Source: Patiria pectinifera
Lineage: Eukaryota > Echinodermata > Asteroidea > Valvatida > Asterinidae
Length of the DNA stretch: 64,000 nucleotides
Reading direction: 5' to 3'
Assembly: GCA_029964075.1 (NCBI GenBank)
Contig: CM057133.1
Location: 16,392,699-16,456,698 of the forward strand
This document shows, one piece after another, positions 41,301 to 56,300 of the stretch. The notes below the pieces were generated by a model that saw only the letters and a program-made list of their open reading frames with translations, did not search any database and was not told where the DNA came from. The stretch's first letter is position 1, and each line of letters begins with the position of its first letter. Made by a program: the position numbers and the translations under genes.

Positions 41301-44300
41301 CTTGTTAGAATTAATTAGCATCCATAGCTTCAAACATTGAACTATTTAAAGATTGCTAATTTTGAATAATGTTTGACTCGTGAAGCCCACATTAAGTAAT
41401 TTTGTTTTCAACAAGCTTTTTTTGTTAGCTTTTTTGGTTTTGTGTAATTTTATGGTAATCCGTCTCCGATAGAAAGTTCTGGTCTTGAAGATTTCATGAG
41501 ATGGTTGTCATGTGTTCAAGGATATATCTTTCAAATTCTATGCCCTTAATTTTTAATTTTTAATTTTTTTTTACCTTTTTCAGACTGAGATTGCTTTCAT
41601 GACTAGTTATCAAGCGAACTGGCATAGGGTTGATAGCCAGTCGTCTGAGAAAATTAACCTCACTGGCGGTCAGAGGTGAGTGATCAAGCTTCAGTCTGTA
41701 ATTTGTTTTAGTGCATTCCAAGAAAATGCACCTTTGTGTCCCATTGAACCTTATTTTCAATTTTTGCTTTGCCGTTTTCAAGGGTATTTTGGTGTCTTTT
41801 GGGGTTTAACGCTAATGTGAATATCCGTTTTTACAAGCAAAAATGTGATGTCATTTCAGGCAGAAACCTCACTCTTTTAGCTGTAACGCTCATAAATATA
41901 TTTGTACTTGTGGGGTTAAAGAATCATTTAGCGTAAAAACTTCCAAAGTGATGAACTGCAATCTTGGCTTTAACAGATACTTAGTTAATTAGCAATTCAA
42001 TAATCAAGATGGGTTTCAGTTCATGCAAACAAAAATTATAACTAGGGCCTATGAAAATACCAGTGTGCCATAAAACACTCATATCCACGCAGACACAAGA
42101 AAAGTTTTAGCATCTCTCTCTAAGTTTTCAATTTTGGGCAAGCTTCAAACTAGCTAGTACATAGTTGATGGGGAACAATGCGTGTAAGATACATTATCAT
42201 AATTGGTAGCAATTAACCTAATACATGTAATACATTGTACGGGCTTTTAGAGCTACCAGTTTGGCCTGGCTTGGTAAGTACAGATTAACATTACTAAAAT
42301 CCCGGCCAAAATGGTTGGGACACTTGGAAATAACCTTAGCCTCCCACGGTCACCCCCTCCCCCCGCTCCCCCGGTCAATGTCGTCCTCTCCAGCTGATGG
42401 AGCACACACCGCGCAATGAGAGACAACATTGATAGGGGGCTGGAAAGGGGGTTGGTGGGCCCAGTGAGATTTGGCCAGGATTGTAGCGTAGCATCAACAC
42501 GAAATGGGAGGCTCCAGCCCTGACCAGAGCTGTGACATTGGTGCCGGTGCCTAGGGTGGAGTAGGGCCTAAGGAACACTGGTGCCTAGGGCCTATGGAAC
42601 AACTTAATCCAGCTCTTCCACTGGATGACATTTTGTGGTGTCAGTGATGATATATCGGATTTGATCATATAAAAATATGGTTTGACTTTTAATTTGTACA
42701 GTTACTACATGGAGGCTCGTCACCGGGAGTACGGGGGTGACGATTTCATCCAGGTGGGCTTTGCCGCCTTTGATGTGCCTCTGAATACCTTCAACACATC
42801 GACCGCAACCAATGAGGTCCAGGATATCTCGACCACGTCCACTGTCCATGAAGAGCTGCAGGTATGCAAATGAGGATGAAGATGACTCCTGATTGGCTGA
42901 TCAGCTAATCTTGACCGTGATATCTTCAATTATAATGCATAAGCCTTGATAAGCTTTGGAAAACTGAAGCAAAGTGTTTAGAATTGATGTGATCAACTGC
43001 ATTCTACACCCAGTATCGATATTCAAATGAGGACTTGGATACACCCTATGATTGGTCTAACCATGATCAGCTTCAACTCTATTCATAGTTATGCAAATGA
43101 AGACAATGACCATATGTGATTGGTCTGAACAGGATCGTGCATTGATTCAGAAATATGCAAATGATTACAGAGAATACTCAGATTAGCATGACCAAATTTC
43201 CCTTCTTACAAATTCCATCGTCTTTTCTGTTGCGCAAAGTGATCACAGAGAAGAAAAATAATTTGTGAGAAACTTTAAATGGATCTTTTTGTATCATATA
43301 TGTCCTCTTTTTGACTCCACAGACTCTAACGATTGACGGAGGTTCTTACGAAACTCAGGAAGTTTATGTTGAGCTGCCGTCGTGCCCAACCACTGTGGCA
43401 TTCAGCAACGAGAGCGGTCAGTGTGACTTGTCTGGAGTCTACAGGTTGCAGTTTGATGGCCAAACTACAGGTAAGATACCGGGGATAGTAATCCTGTCAT
43501 CACAAGTCAATCACAAGTCATCACAAGTCAATCACAAGTCATCACAAGTCATCACAAGTCATCACAAGTCAATCACAAGTCATCACAAGTCAATCACAAG
43601 TCATCACAAGTCAATCACAAGTCATCACAAGTCAATCACAAGTCATCACAAGTCAATCACAAGTCATCACAAGTCAATCACAAGCCATCACAAGTCAATC
43701 ACAAGCTATCACAAGTAATCGCAAGTCAATCACAAGTCATCACAGTCAATCACAAGCCATCACAAGTCATCACAAATCAAAAGAAGTCAAACACAAGTCA
43801 TCACAAGTCATCACAAGTCACAAACAAGTCAGAAACAAGCCATCACATGTCACCCAGATTCGGTTGACAAGTTGTTAAACAGAATTATGACATTTGACAC
43901 TGTCATTTGTTTGCCTCCTACTTTTCTGATCTTTTATGTGATCTGATATTTTTATTTGAATATAATGACTTGTGATTGACATGTGATACAATTCTAGTTC
44001 AACCTCTGTGGCATACCAAGGATACCAGACTATAGGTCCAAATAGATTATGAATTTTCAGATTTTTTTTGTCAATATCACAAAGGAATTTTAAAATTTTG
44101 AAAAAAGGATCACTCAATTAGGTTAATTTAATTTAATTTCTTGTGTCTCTGTTTTGCAGTTTTTACAGCAGCAACACTGATTTTTCAAGAGAAACAAAAT
44201 ATTCAATATAATAATGTCCAATTTCTAATGCAATTTGAGTTTGGGACAAATTCTTTCAACAGAAAAGGATCTGTAGACTTTTTAAGATCACCATGTCATT

Positions 44301-47300
44301 TGTTTCAATATTTAATTGGGCTGAACAGCTTTGAAAGCATTGGTATGATCAAGTTGTCAAAACTTATTTTTTCCTAACAAGGCAACATCAATGTGACTGC
44401 ATCTGCGGCAGAAGTCGAGGCAGCATTGAACCTCATCCTGGACCCTGACACAGTTGGTGTAAAGAGGTCCAGCGATGGCTACACAAATACCTACACGGTT
44501 GAGTTCCACATTGCCCAAGGTATGGAAAAACAACGCCAACTGTCGTTATTTTCAAAGGTTTTGGAGGAGATGGTTACAATTTTTATGGGGAAATGTAGCA
44601 AAATTAGTAAATATGTAAAGTCTGTCACGAGCCAATATGGCCCGCAAGCCAGCGTTTATCTCCAGTTTCCTTGGCATGAAAAGACTGAGAATATTTTTGT
44701 TCCCCCCTGGATGGGATGCCAGTCCATCGCAGGTTACTCCCCAGCTAATGCTGGTGCCCATATATAGCCTAATCCTGGGCGGAGAGTAGCAAGGTGGGAG
44801 TGAAGTGGCTTGCCCAAGGACACAGCATCCGGCCAGTAGCTGGATTCGAACCCCTGACCCTCTGATCATGAGTCATCCTAACCATTTTTCCACATTTTTA
44901 GCTAAATTAGATTCAGAGTAATAAATGTTGAATCTTTACTTCTTGTTGAATCTAAAAGCTTCTGCCCCTTCTGCATTCAACAATTTTGCTAATTAAGACA
45001 CAATTTCAGAGAGCCCACATTCACTCTTTGCGTAGGCCTCTGCTCAGGTAGTATATGGGCACAAAATGGCACCTGCTGGGAGATAGCAAGCTGATGTACC
45101 ACCTTGAAAGTGTAATTGTTGTCATCAATTACCAAAAAAAACTAACTTTTTCCTCACTTTTAGAGGGAATTGCGTTAATGACTGTGGCTCAGGATGACCC
45201 CAACCTGGTTGTCATGGTAACTCGGGTCAAGTCCTATGTTCCCGTTGAGTTGAGTGAGTTTGCGCTCCTGTACGATGGGATAACCTCGGTGCCACTGTCT
45301 TCAAGCTCAACGGCTGAAGAGGTAAAACACAAATTTGAAAAAAATATTGTTCATTTCTGTTTGTTTTTTTTATTTAAATTTTGTTTGTTTGTGTATTTTT
45401 AATTGAAACATTCAGATTTTTTTTTGTATGAGATGTAATTTCTGGAGCACCACGCATGCATTTAACAGTTTTGTAGCAAGCAACTTCACATTTCAATAGT
45501 GAAAAAATATCTTGAATACTGGGCTCATTCTAATAGAGTTATTTGATGTAAATTTAATAAGTGAGTGAATTAAGGGCATGTTTTTAATTGTGTGTGTATT
45601 AATGGAAGTTTTTTAGTGTAAAATTTGAAGTACCCATCATAGAAACCAGACCCTAAAATTCAAATCCCTGAAGTTGCTGTTCAGATTGTTCACATGTTTG
45701 CTTTAAGATAATACTGCCACATTGATGTGTCAATACAGCAAGATACAAGTGTGTACGGTGAGCTTTTTAGCTTAACGATGTAGAGTTTCCCACAAATAAC
45801 ATTCCAAACCATTCTTTTTCACTGTCTGAGAAGTTACTACATGTATTGTTTAAAGTTGGGTACATGTACTCATTTTTCCATAATCTGGAACCGGTTCCTG
45901 CCATCAACAGTCGGGTACTCGGGTACCCGGTTCCGATGCACATCCCAAACGCTACACCATTGCAGCAAAAGAAGTTGCCCAAACGCTACACCATTGCAGC
46001 AATAGTACCATTTGTAGGGGAGTCAGGTTGGCGTAGCGGTACTTTCCTCGCCTTCCACCGCTGTGACCCGGGTTGGAATCCCGCCTGGGCCAATATGTGG
46101 ATTGGGTTTTCAGTCCCTACCTCATTCCGTGGGTTTTCCTCAGAATACTCTTCTGGGTTTTTCCTCCCACCTCTAAAACTGTAATTTCTTCACATTGTCT
46201 TCTCTTTAGTGGGACCCATGGGAGACAAGTGGATTCCACTGAATGGGCTACCCAGTTTAAATAAGAAATAAATAAATAAATAAACAGCGTTCACGTGTCT
46301 GTCATATCTCGTGGGGTGCTGTGGTCCAATGGTTATGGTGTTCGACTCGTGTGCCGTGGTACATGGGTTCGAATCCTGACCGTGGGAACATGGTGCTTGT
46401 GCTCTTGAGCAAGGCACTTTACCATTATTGCTTCGTCCTTCGGATGGGACGTAAAGCCGTAGGTCCCGTGTGTTGTGCAATGCACGTAAAAGAACCCAAT
46501 AACACTTATCGCTAAGAGAAGGGGTTTGCCCCGGTGTTTCTAGCAGTGGCTGTAATATGCGCCGCAGTACCTTGTAAACCATTATAAGGTACTACATAAT
46601 GGGTCTCATATTTCTCATAAACTTTATTTACCTTTCTTTAATAATAGACATAATTTCCAGCGCCTTGAGTACCTAATTGTTGATAGATACGTGCGCTATA
46701 TAAGACTCCGATATTATTATTATTAACTCTCTCTTCGCCACCTTTGAGAGGGTACGTATGTCGATGGAAAGTCAATTCAAACGTCGTCATTTCCGCAGGT
46801 TCAAAACGCCCTCTTGGAGATGTTCAGCGTCAAGTGTTCTACGTCCGGAAGGATCCGGGGTTACTACGTGCAGGACTTTGAAGGGGATTCCTTGGGCTGG
46901 ATCAATGGGGAGGTCATCAATAACCAGGAGCCGTATTGCGGCCGCTATTTGGTCAAGAACCCTTTCCACATCTTCTATGCCGGCAGGACAGTGGTACCCG
47001 GCAGCAGTCAAACGGTTGAGTCGTTCGATGTCAGGCAGCATGATCAGGTGAGTATATGCCGCACATTTGAGGGTTTATTTCAAAAATGCGATAAACACCA
47101 TTTGTGACCGGCTCCACAAAAAAAGGGTATTAAGTTGCGCTGAGCATTATTGTGTAATGACCCGCTCAACATTGAGAAGGTGAAAATTTTGTCAAAATAT
47201 GATATTCTTTTTTTTGTTGTCATGAATGACATCTTTAATACCTACAGTTTCAGGTTTTTTTCACAGAAAAGTTGATTCTGATGAATAAAATGGACAAAAC

Positions 47301-50300
47301 AACCATTTTGTTTGCATCGTTCTGTTGTTCTACAGCAAAGCCAGCTATTTCAAAGCCTGTTTTCTCAGTTGTGTAATTTGAACTCCAAGGAAGTAGTTAA
47401 TATGTAAATACGTCATATCTCCAGAACGGGAGGGGCTATGGAGCTCTATTACATACCAAATGAAAGCTTACATTGTGGGCTTTCCAACCATGTATATAAC
47501 TCAATTTCACTTTTTTGCGACATAACACCCTTTTTTGTGGAGCCGGTCACATTTTGTTCCCTGTAGCTAGAATTCTGCCTTCTCCTGGTTGCCCAAAGTC
47601 AGTTTTGGCAGCTGTTATGTAGTTAATCAAAATTTGACCAGTTTGCGCCGGGTGACGTGTACACACGCAAAGGTTGTTGGTATTCGGAACGGATGACAGA
47701 TACACACTCAGGGAGCAAGGCCGGAAAAATCTGTCTGCATCCCGCTCGTAGCGAATGAGGCCAGAAATGTGAGTGTGCTGCCCGAGGGTGGTGGCTTCAA
47801 TGAAACTGCCTGGCATTCAGGGTGGTGGTTTCAACCCGCCTGGCATTGAGGTCGAGTGAAAAGTAATCCTGCGCCTCGTTCCATTCTTGGCATGAACTGG
47901 TTAAGAATATGCAGTTTAGAAACAGCTGGTATATTGTTTTTATTTTTTAAAGTTTCGTAACCGAGCAAGTTGTTATTAACTTGTTTCCACATGGATATAT
48001 GGCCTTTTTGGGGAAATAAAGTCTTTGTTCAGATGAGTTTAACAAAAACCTTGTAAAAAAAATAGTGATTAGGTTGTATGATGCTTCAGTTCAGTTTGTT
48101 TTTGTGTCGTGGGTCACACAGAATGCAGTACATTTTTCCTTTGTTGTTCCCCAGCTGTGTTTTGGTCACCGAGGAGGCATCCAGTCCTATATCCAGGTGT
48201 ACATTCACTGGATAGACCAGGAGTTCAACGATCGTTACGATTGGCAATCCCTCACTGACAGCAATCTGCAATCCTCAGAGAGGTGAGTACATAGATAGGA
48301 GAACTGGGGGGGGGGAGAAGGGGGTATTTACGATTTGGCAAACAGAAACTTAATTTGTCCTCCCCCATGGGCCTTATTCACGAGTCAGCCATATTGGATT
48401 GAGAGTGAGGTAAAATCTTTATTTTTGGAGCTTGTGTAGAGAAATGAAAGCAATGGCGTTACAAATTAATACCAGTCTGCTCTGATGAGTAATTGAAAAT
48501 TAAACAAACTCTAATGTTTTAAGCCACATTTTAAAAAAAAAAAAGAAGAGAGACTATAGTGAATACAGTTGACTCTCGTTAGTACAAACTCTGTTAATAC
48601 AAAATTCTGGTTATAACAAACATAAAGCCTTGGTCCCGACTGTGCATTTATATGCACAATGAATGGGACTGATGTTTCCCTTAATACAAAATTCTGATAT
48701 AACAACAATTTGGCTAGGTCCGAATGAGTTTGTTATAACGAGACTCGACTGTAAATAGTCTGGCACCATCCCATTCAACTGTTCACAATCCATGAAATAC
48801 ATTCGGGGAGCACGACACAAAATGGCCAACTTGTGCATAGGGCCCATTTCTCAACACCCAACCTCCCAGCTACCCCTGGCCCCATGTTACCGATGCCATT
48901 GTCTAATTATTTGCTGTTGGTCCATGTCTGTTACAGCTGGACATACACTTGTCTGGATATGGGCACCTTGGTTCAGTCTTCCTGGGTCTACGGCCAACAT
49001 TTGAGTGGAACTGCCCTGAGGTTCGAGCGCATTAGAGTGCGCGCGGTGGAGGGACAAGACTTGTTCCTTGACAATCTGTACATCGGAAGCAGCATCCCAC
49101 AATGTGAGTATAGTAGCCCATCCCATTCACGTAATCATTCACGGCTTTGCCAAATTAAAAACGAACTACAGAAATCTCCAAAAATGTGTCTTTACATGCA
49201 TCTTTGGAAATAACCTTCTTTTATTGTTTTCTTCAGCAATAACAGCATGCCTGAAAGAATAATTTCACCGGCAGTTTAGGGCCATTACTGTCTTTAAACC
49301 ATAAGCTTTTCAACAATAATTTTGTCAGTTTAACTTTTTGGATAGCTGCAAATGACATACTCTACCTTTAACATGAACAAGCAAAACCCTCTGTTCTACA
49401 CTACAAGTTTATTACTTGAACTGTGGAGGTTTTTTTAATTTTTGTGGTATATGAAAGTAAATTTCGTGGTATATGAAAGTCAATTTCGTGGTATATGAAA
49501 GTCAATTTCGTGGTATATGAAAGTCAAATTAAAATTAAAGAATTAAAATATACATCATGTGCCATTCAACAATCTTTCTTATTTCATTCTTATTGTTTAA
49601 AAAAATTCACCACCTCTCCCAATTTAACAATTAATAAACCAAAATACTTTGGCTTAAAATTTAGAAAAAAAGATTGGCATTTAACCTGTTCATGTACTAT
49701 TCCTTGCAGATGTGCGTGAGCAGCGCGCTGCCAGCCCCAATGGTATATTTGTGTTGGACGCGTCCGTCACCAAGACTCACTTCAGCTACGACATCACCCT
49801 GACGCCGTCCAACTGCGGCTACGACTTCCCGCTGCTGGAAATCAAGGACGCCAACGTCACCGCCAACGGCAGTGAGGCGGCGTGGTACTGGACAGAGACC
49901 TGGCCCGCGGACACCATGATCTCCGTCCAGCGGCAGGTGGCGGCTACACCGCCCATTGGCGGGACGTTCGAGATTGAGTTGTACGGCGTGAATTTCAAAC
50001 GTAAGCTATTTTTCTTCCTCTTTTTATTTCAGCATCATTCGCAAACTCTGACAGTGTGAACTGATTTAGGGAAGAATGCAGAAAAAATTAGTATAGGTTG
50101 AGAACTGTAATCTGGGCCCAATTTCATGGCTCTGCTAACCTCAGCTTTCCGTGCTTACGATCACCATGCTGTGCTAACAGTGCTAGCAGAAAAATTATGC
50201 GCTAACCCTGTAAGCACAGAATCCTTAGTAACGGGATGTACAACAGACATATAAATGCATAGGCCGCCAGGTCCTATTCAAACCTCCATAAGCATTTCGT

Positions 50301-53300
50301 GATCTGCACGGCGCCCGACTAAAATCAAAACTATGGGCTAGTTCACCTCTCGGTATAGGGATTTTACACACAGTTAAAGAATTCCAGCCAAAACATTCCA
50401 TGAAGTTATTTTTCGGTTGTAAAAAAAAAAATTGCTTGTGTACTAACTATGATTTACATAGATAAACAACATTACGGTACCCAACATTTTCATGCAGATT
50501 TTGAGTAACACAGCCTATATTACCCAAAAAATGTGTGTACTGTATGTAAATGTATGTTCTTTACAAAACGAATACCCGCATTGATCGTGCGTCGCATGAT
50601 TAATATGCGTCGTCAACAAAACGTTTTGCCCATACTTTTCCAAATCAGGGTTGGCGGTCTATGTGTTGATCGTTAGATGACAGTTTTATACTTTTGTTTA
50701 TCCTTGAAAGCCCCTGTTCATTTGTATCATTTTATATATTCTTAACTTTTTGTTTAATGTCAAAAGATGTAAAGTAAATAATAAATAAATAAATATGTAT
50801 GTGGGATGTACGCATGCACATTAGCTTACTTAAGCTTATTGTAAGCACAGATTTTTTCGCTACAGATGTTTCGCAAACGGTTAATTAATAAATCAAATTA
50901 TTGGGGGCATTTCTCTGAATTCCCCAACAAACAGTTCCAGCCCTGGCCACGGCTGACCAGCTGAAGGAGGCCCTCCAGGCCAACCTGGACATCGGCTCCT
51001 TGGAAGTCTTCAGAGAAGGTAGCTGCTCGGGTTACTCCTGGGAGGTGGAATGGTTGTCCAAGGGAGGCAGCCAACCCCTTATGAAGGCAAGTCTTCAATC
51101 GTTCGAAACAGTCGCTGTACAACAGTGGTGTCACATCAAGGCTAGCTTGTACTCAACATACGCTAATTCATACTAAGGTCACGGCAATTCTCACTGTTAA
51201 TTTGTAAAATGTTGACGAAATAATTCATCTTCCAAAAGGAAAAACAGAATCCTCATAGTGCCCTCTTTTTTACAGCTTTTTAAAAAATAATTCACAAATA
51301 TTGAAACATATTTGACACGTAATAGTTCATTGGCTTTTCAATAACAAAAAAACCCAATTTCCAATCGGAAAAATATTTACTGATTTATGGCCAATTTAAA
51401 CAAAGTGCAGTTTTTTATTTTGTCCACGGTCTTTAATAGTTGTCACTTATTAGGAATGTAATGGATTTGGGTTGTGGGTAGTTTTGCTTTCTTTATTTTT
51501 TAAATTTATTTTTCTGTATTTGGTTCTCTTTAGTGTTGTTTTGTTTCGTTGCAACAATGGTCATTTCTGTTTTTGGAAGAAATGGTAGTCCTGAAAAGGA
51601 CTGTTTTGTTTAACTTCTTAGATATTTACTGTTCTGATCTGCCCTCTACTTAGTTGTTTCAGGGATGCATGTTTCGGCCCTTGTTCTCATTGCGACATTC
51701 AAACATCAGTTGCCGAGATAAAAAAAATGGCAGGATTATCATGTGATTGATTTGTGATGAATTGGGGTTGACTCAATAGGCCTGAGACCTAATGATGTCA
51801 CGCTTTGTTAACATGTTCGCTTTCCTATGTGGTAGCCGGTCCCTACTTTGTCTGGCATCCCGACTTTGCTCCCATAGGAAAGCGCATATATGTAAACAAA
51901 GGCATTACGTCATTAGGTCTTAAGTCTATTACAACTCTGACTGACACAGAAATAACTTCTCTTCATTTGTGAACCATCAGGTGAATGGTAGTGAACTGAC
52001 AGGCGTGGAGGTGAGCGTCGATGCTCACCGGGTGGAGGAGGGACACGTGTTCTTTGGTCCCATCCCTGGCGAGTTTCTGAGAGTTGCTCATCCCGAGCCA
52101 CAGGTGAGTCCAAAAATATAAGCACCCTGATTTGTCATCACTACCTTAAATGGAACATGAAATAGATACACAAAGATCTGTTTGTGAAAATAATGAAATC
52201 TTTGAACTGTATAAAAATAGTTGGACAACCTTCTTTGGTTTCTTTTATATTTTTAATAATGTGCACACTTTTCACTAATCTCAATATACAGGGTGTCCAG
52301 AACTTGTACAACAGTGTTTGTGTTCTCAAAAATCCTTAAATTTATCAAAGCACATGAGTGATCTGAATGATTCTTGTACTAACAGAAAGCTTAATGACTG
52401 GGGTTTCATATGTCAGACATTCATTCACGGACTATCTGTACAAATTATGAACCCAAAATGTCAGTCATCATAACATAATGCTCATTTATTGTCTGTAGTG
52501 TAATATTGAAAAGAAACAAAAGTAACTCAAGAAAAACACAGACAATTGGAATTAGACTTCGACTGAAAAATAAAGCCATTTGGGATGCATTTTTTTTTAT
52601 TCACCCTGTATAATTTCAGCTACTTTTTTTGGGGGGGGGGCAATTTAATCTGAACAAAGAATGTGTTAAAGTCTTAAATAATTCTTCTCTCGGAAAATGA
52701 ATAAAATACAAATTAATATAAAGTCAATATAATTAATGGAATGAATTTGTGTTTCCCAGGTGGAGGTCATTGTGAATACGATCCCGTCCAGCTGCTCTGA
52801 AGGCCAGTGCTCCTTCCAGTACAGCGACAACGTCACGCCGAAAATCATGAGCTCAACTCCAGCAAACGGTGAGTCAAAAAGCATCTGTCAAGAATCCGAA
52901 ATTTCACGCACTGATTTGCTTTGTACCAAAAAAAAAATCACTTTAGTCATGGCAAACCACATTGATCAAAGTTGGACATTTTGAAACAAATGGAAGATAC
53001 AGTGATGCAATTTGTTGATTGATTGACTTTGCAGTCATTGGAAACAACTCCAAAGTCAAATCCATGAAAAATTAACACACACCAATTTACCAGTATGAAA
53101 CTTTAATCTTTTTGGGTCAAATTGGATCACTCCTACTACCATTTGGTTCAGTGTGACTCTTGGAGGCTTATCTGAAACTGGTGTAGCCTGTTTTCACCGA
53201 GCGCTTTTTGTGCCTAAGGTTATAGCCACTTCGTGAAGTATGCCTTATAGTTTTTTTAGATTGCTTGAACTAAGTGAATGTAACGTTCCGCTGAAAATAA

Positions 53301-56300
53301 AAATAAAACGAAAATAAAAGGGTTCCTCTGTTTTGCAGCAGTTTTATTGTATTTCCTTTTTTGTAGGGTTACTCAGGGCAACTTGGGGCTTGAAAAACAA
53401 AAGTTATCTCGTCTTCCCCTGTGAAAAATTCCCATTGAAACCAGTTCAACTGGTTTTAACTGGTACCAGCTGAACTGGAAACTGGTGACTGATTTTGAAC
53501 TCGTTAAACTGGTTTTGAACTGGTGTTTTACTGGTTTTGAACCAGTTCAAAACTAGTTCAAAAGCAGTAACCAAGTTCTCATTGAACTGGTTTCAACTGG
53601 AATTTTCACCTGGGCTACCTTGTGCTAATTACTAATTAAACACCTCCTTTTGTTCATCCCCACAGGCTCCGCCTACCACAGCACTGTCCTGACTCTGAGC
53701 GGTTCCGGGTTCAGCACCAACGCCGGTGAGAACAATGTCACCATCGGCGGTGTCATCTGTGACGTCACCTCCTTCAACGAGACATCGGTGTCCTGCTCTG
53801 TCGGGCAGGCAGCAGCCGGCCTGTACAACGTCAGCCTGAAGGTGGATGGTCGCGGTGACTCTGATTACCCAAATGGTAAAAGTGATTTCTTCATAGACTC
53901 TTTGCACAAATACCCCCTCAATGGCTACAAAGAGAGAGTTGGGAGGGGCTGCTGACATCACAATGGGAGAGACAACTCATCATGTCAAAAATGGAATCAA
54001 TTTTCATTTTTTTTTTTTTACAATTATGCTTTAAAGCATTGTACTTATTAAACCATTTGACATGCTTCTGTAAGCAAAACATCATTAATTTCTAAATTAC
54101 ATTTCTAATGATGCAAGGGGCAGGCATCTCGATAAATATTCATGTTAGGGTGCGTGATATGATTGGTTAAAATACGATGTATGCTGCAGAAAAAGAAATA
54201 CGTGCCCAGTCGTGACACAAAATAAAAACCAAAAAAATAGGACATACGCACATTGTACATCCTATACATGGTGCCCGGATGTGCTGTATTCTCAATAAAT
54301 CCCGCAGGGTTTTTAAAGTCAACTTACATGATCTATTAAATTTGTTAGGAGAAGAAAAAAAATCGCATCTTTAACATGATAGTTCTCTTTGTTCACCTTT
54401 CAGTCAACCTTTGTGGTTAAACCTATTGTAATTTGTAAAACGATGAAGTTATTAAACCACGGTGTAATTTTGCATTCTCACCTAATTCGACATGAATTTT
54501 ATTTTTTTTAGGACCAATCACGTTCAAGTATGAGCTTGGAGTGACCAATATCAGCCCAACAGCTGGCAGCACCGCAGGTAAGGAATTCTAGCTACAACAT
54601 TTCCAGTTCTATAAAATATATGGTGCGGACTACCATTGGTAGAGCACTGGAGTTGTAGTTAAGATGTCTCAGGTTCGGGTTCCCGAATATTTCTTTTGCA
54701 CTAACATTTCAAAGACATATCACTTTCCATGATGTTTTTTAAATGAATGAATCATTTGCTTTTTGTTTATTTACATTTGTTTTGAAGTGCAAAAAAATTG
54801 CTAGAAAATCTTAAGTAGAGTGCGTACAAGGGCGGATCCAGAACACAATTTTGGGGGAGGCCCAAAAAAATTTGGTGCCCTAAAAAAAGTGGGTCAAAAA
54901 AATTACGGCGTGGGGTTCGGGGCCCGCTTAAGGGCCCCGAAATTATTTTGGATTCTAGATGCTCTGTGGTGCGATCTGAGGCAATTTCTGACCACTTTAA
55001 CCAATGGTTTTTTGAGGAAAAGTTGGTGGTGTACATTGCCTGCCTTTATTGCGATGTCACATAAAAAAAATTTTAAAAAAATTGTTTCGTTTTTTTTGGG
55101 GGGGGCCATGGCCCCCTTTGGCCCCCCGGGATCCGCCCTTGAGTGCGTAACAACCAAACATGTAGAAGTTTCAGCTCACCTGCTGCTATACATTTTGAGG
55201 AGACAGAGAAAAAATATGCACAAATTTGTTTGGTCTCGTAACCTGATTCTGTTGTTTAATCACACGTTTCTGGGTCCGCTTCTGGGTAATTTATGCCCAT
55301 GTTCCTACTTGTCCCCAATAAACCATTTCCATTTTCCAAATGCACCTTAGCAGCTTGAAATTGTCCAAATTTCAGTTCAGTTTAAACACAGCAAATCTAT
55401 GTACACATGTCCCTTTGTTACATATTTCCCTGTGATTTGTATAACATTTTTTATTTCTGTGACCATTTTCTTTCAGGCGGTACCAGAGTAACCATTGCAG
55501 GATACGGCTTCAGTGAGGAGTTGGAAAGCATCGCTGTATCATTTGGTGGTCAGTCCTGCGTAATCGACACGATCGCTTATGACGAGATCCAGTGTGTCAT
55601 TGCCATGGACACTCAGGTATTTTGTAATGAAAGTAATTGCAAATAACCAGATATTTTGTGATGAAAGTTATTGCGAATATCCCCGTTATGATCGGCAAAA
55701 TGATTAGGAAATTACATCTGGGGTCACTTTTATTTAAAAATTGTCCCTTTGCAGAATAATTGTGCAATCTTTAAGGGTATATTCCACAGTGCAGGCATGA
55801 TAAGCTTGCACTGAGATTTCTGTCTTCATTTATTTGTGCTTACTTATGTGAAACCAAGGATTCCTTGGCGGGATAGGCACTGTAGCTCGCAAGCCTGAAG
55901 AAACCTGTAGAGAGAAGACAATGAGAAGAAGTTACAGTTTTAGAGATGGGAGGAATACCCCAGAAGAATATTCTCGGGAAAACTTACGGAATGGGACTGA
56001 GAACCCAATCCACATGTTGGCTCAGGCAGGATTCGATGGAAGGCGAGGAAAATACCGCTAACCCACCTGACTCTCCACGATAATTTCTTTCTTCTTTTAT
56101 TTGTGCTTTTACTGCTTTTGGTGTCTATGAAATGGATACACTGGCTTTGTTGGTAGGGATAAAGTTAAGTAGCAGGTGTTGGAAGAACAAGAAACACATT
56201 TGGAAGGATCTAAAAGTTCATACATTTCAATTGAAATTTTTCACTCGTTTTCTTGCAAACATAAAGTAGAATTTTCAATTCTTTTAAGAAATAATATTCA

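Noticed and set aside
54820-55350. 176-codon frame in intron 26
   Set aside because: It spans the hAT-type MITE and its flank; an open frame from the GC-rich repeat, not a gene.
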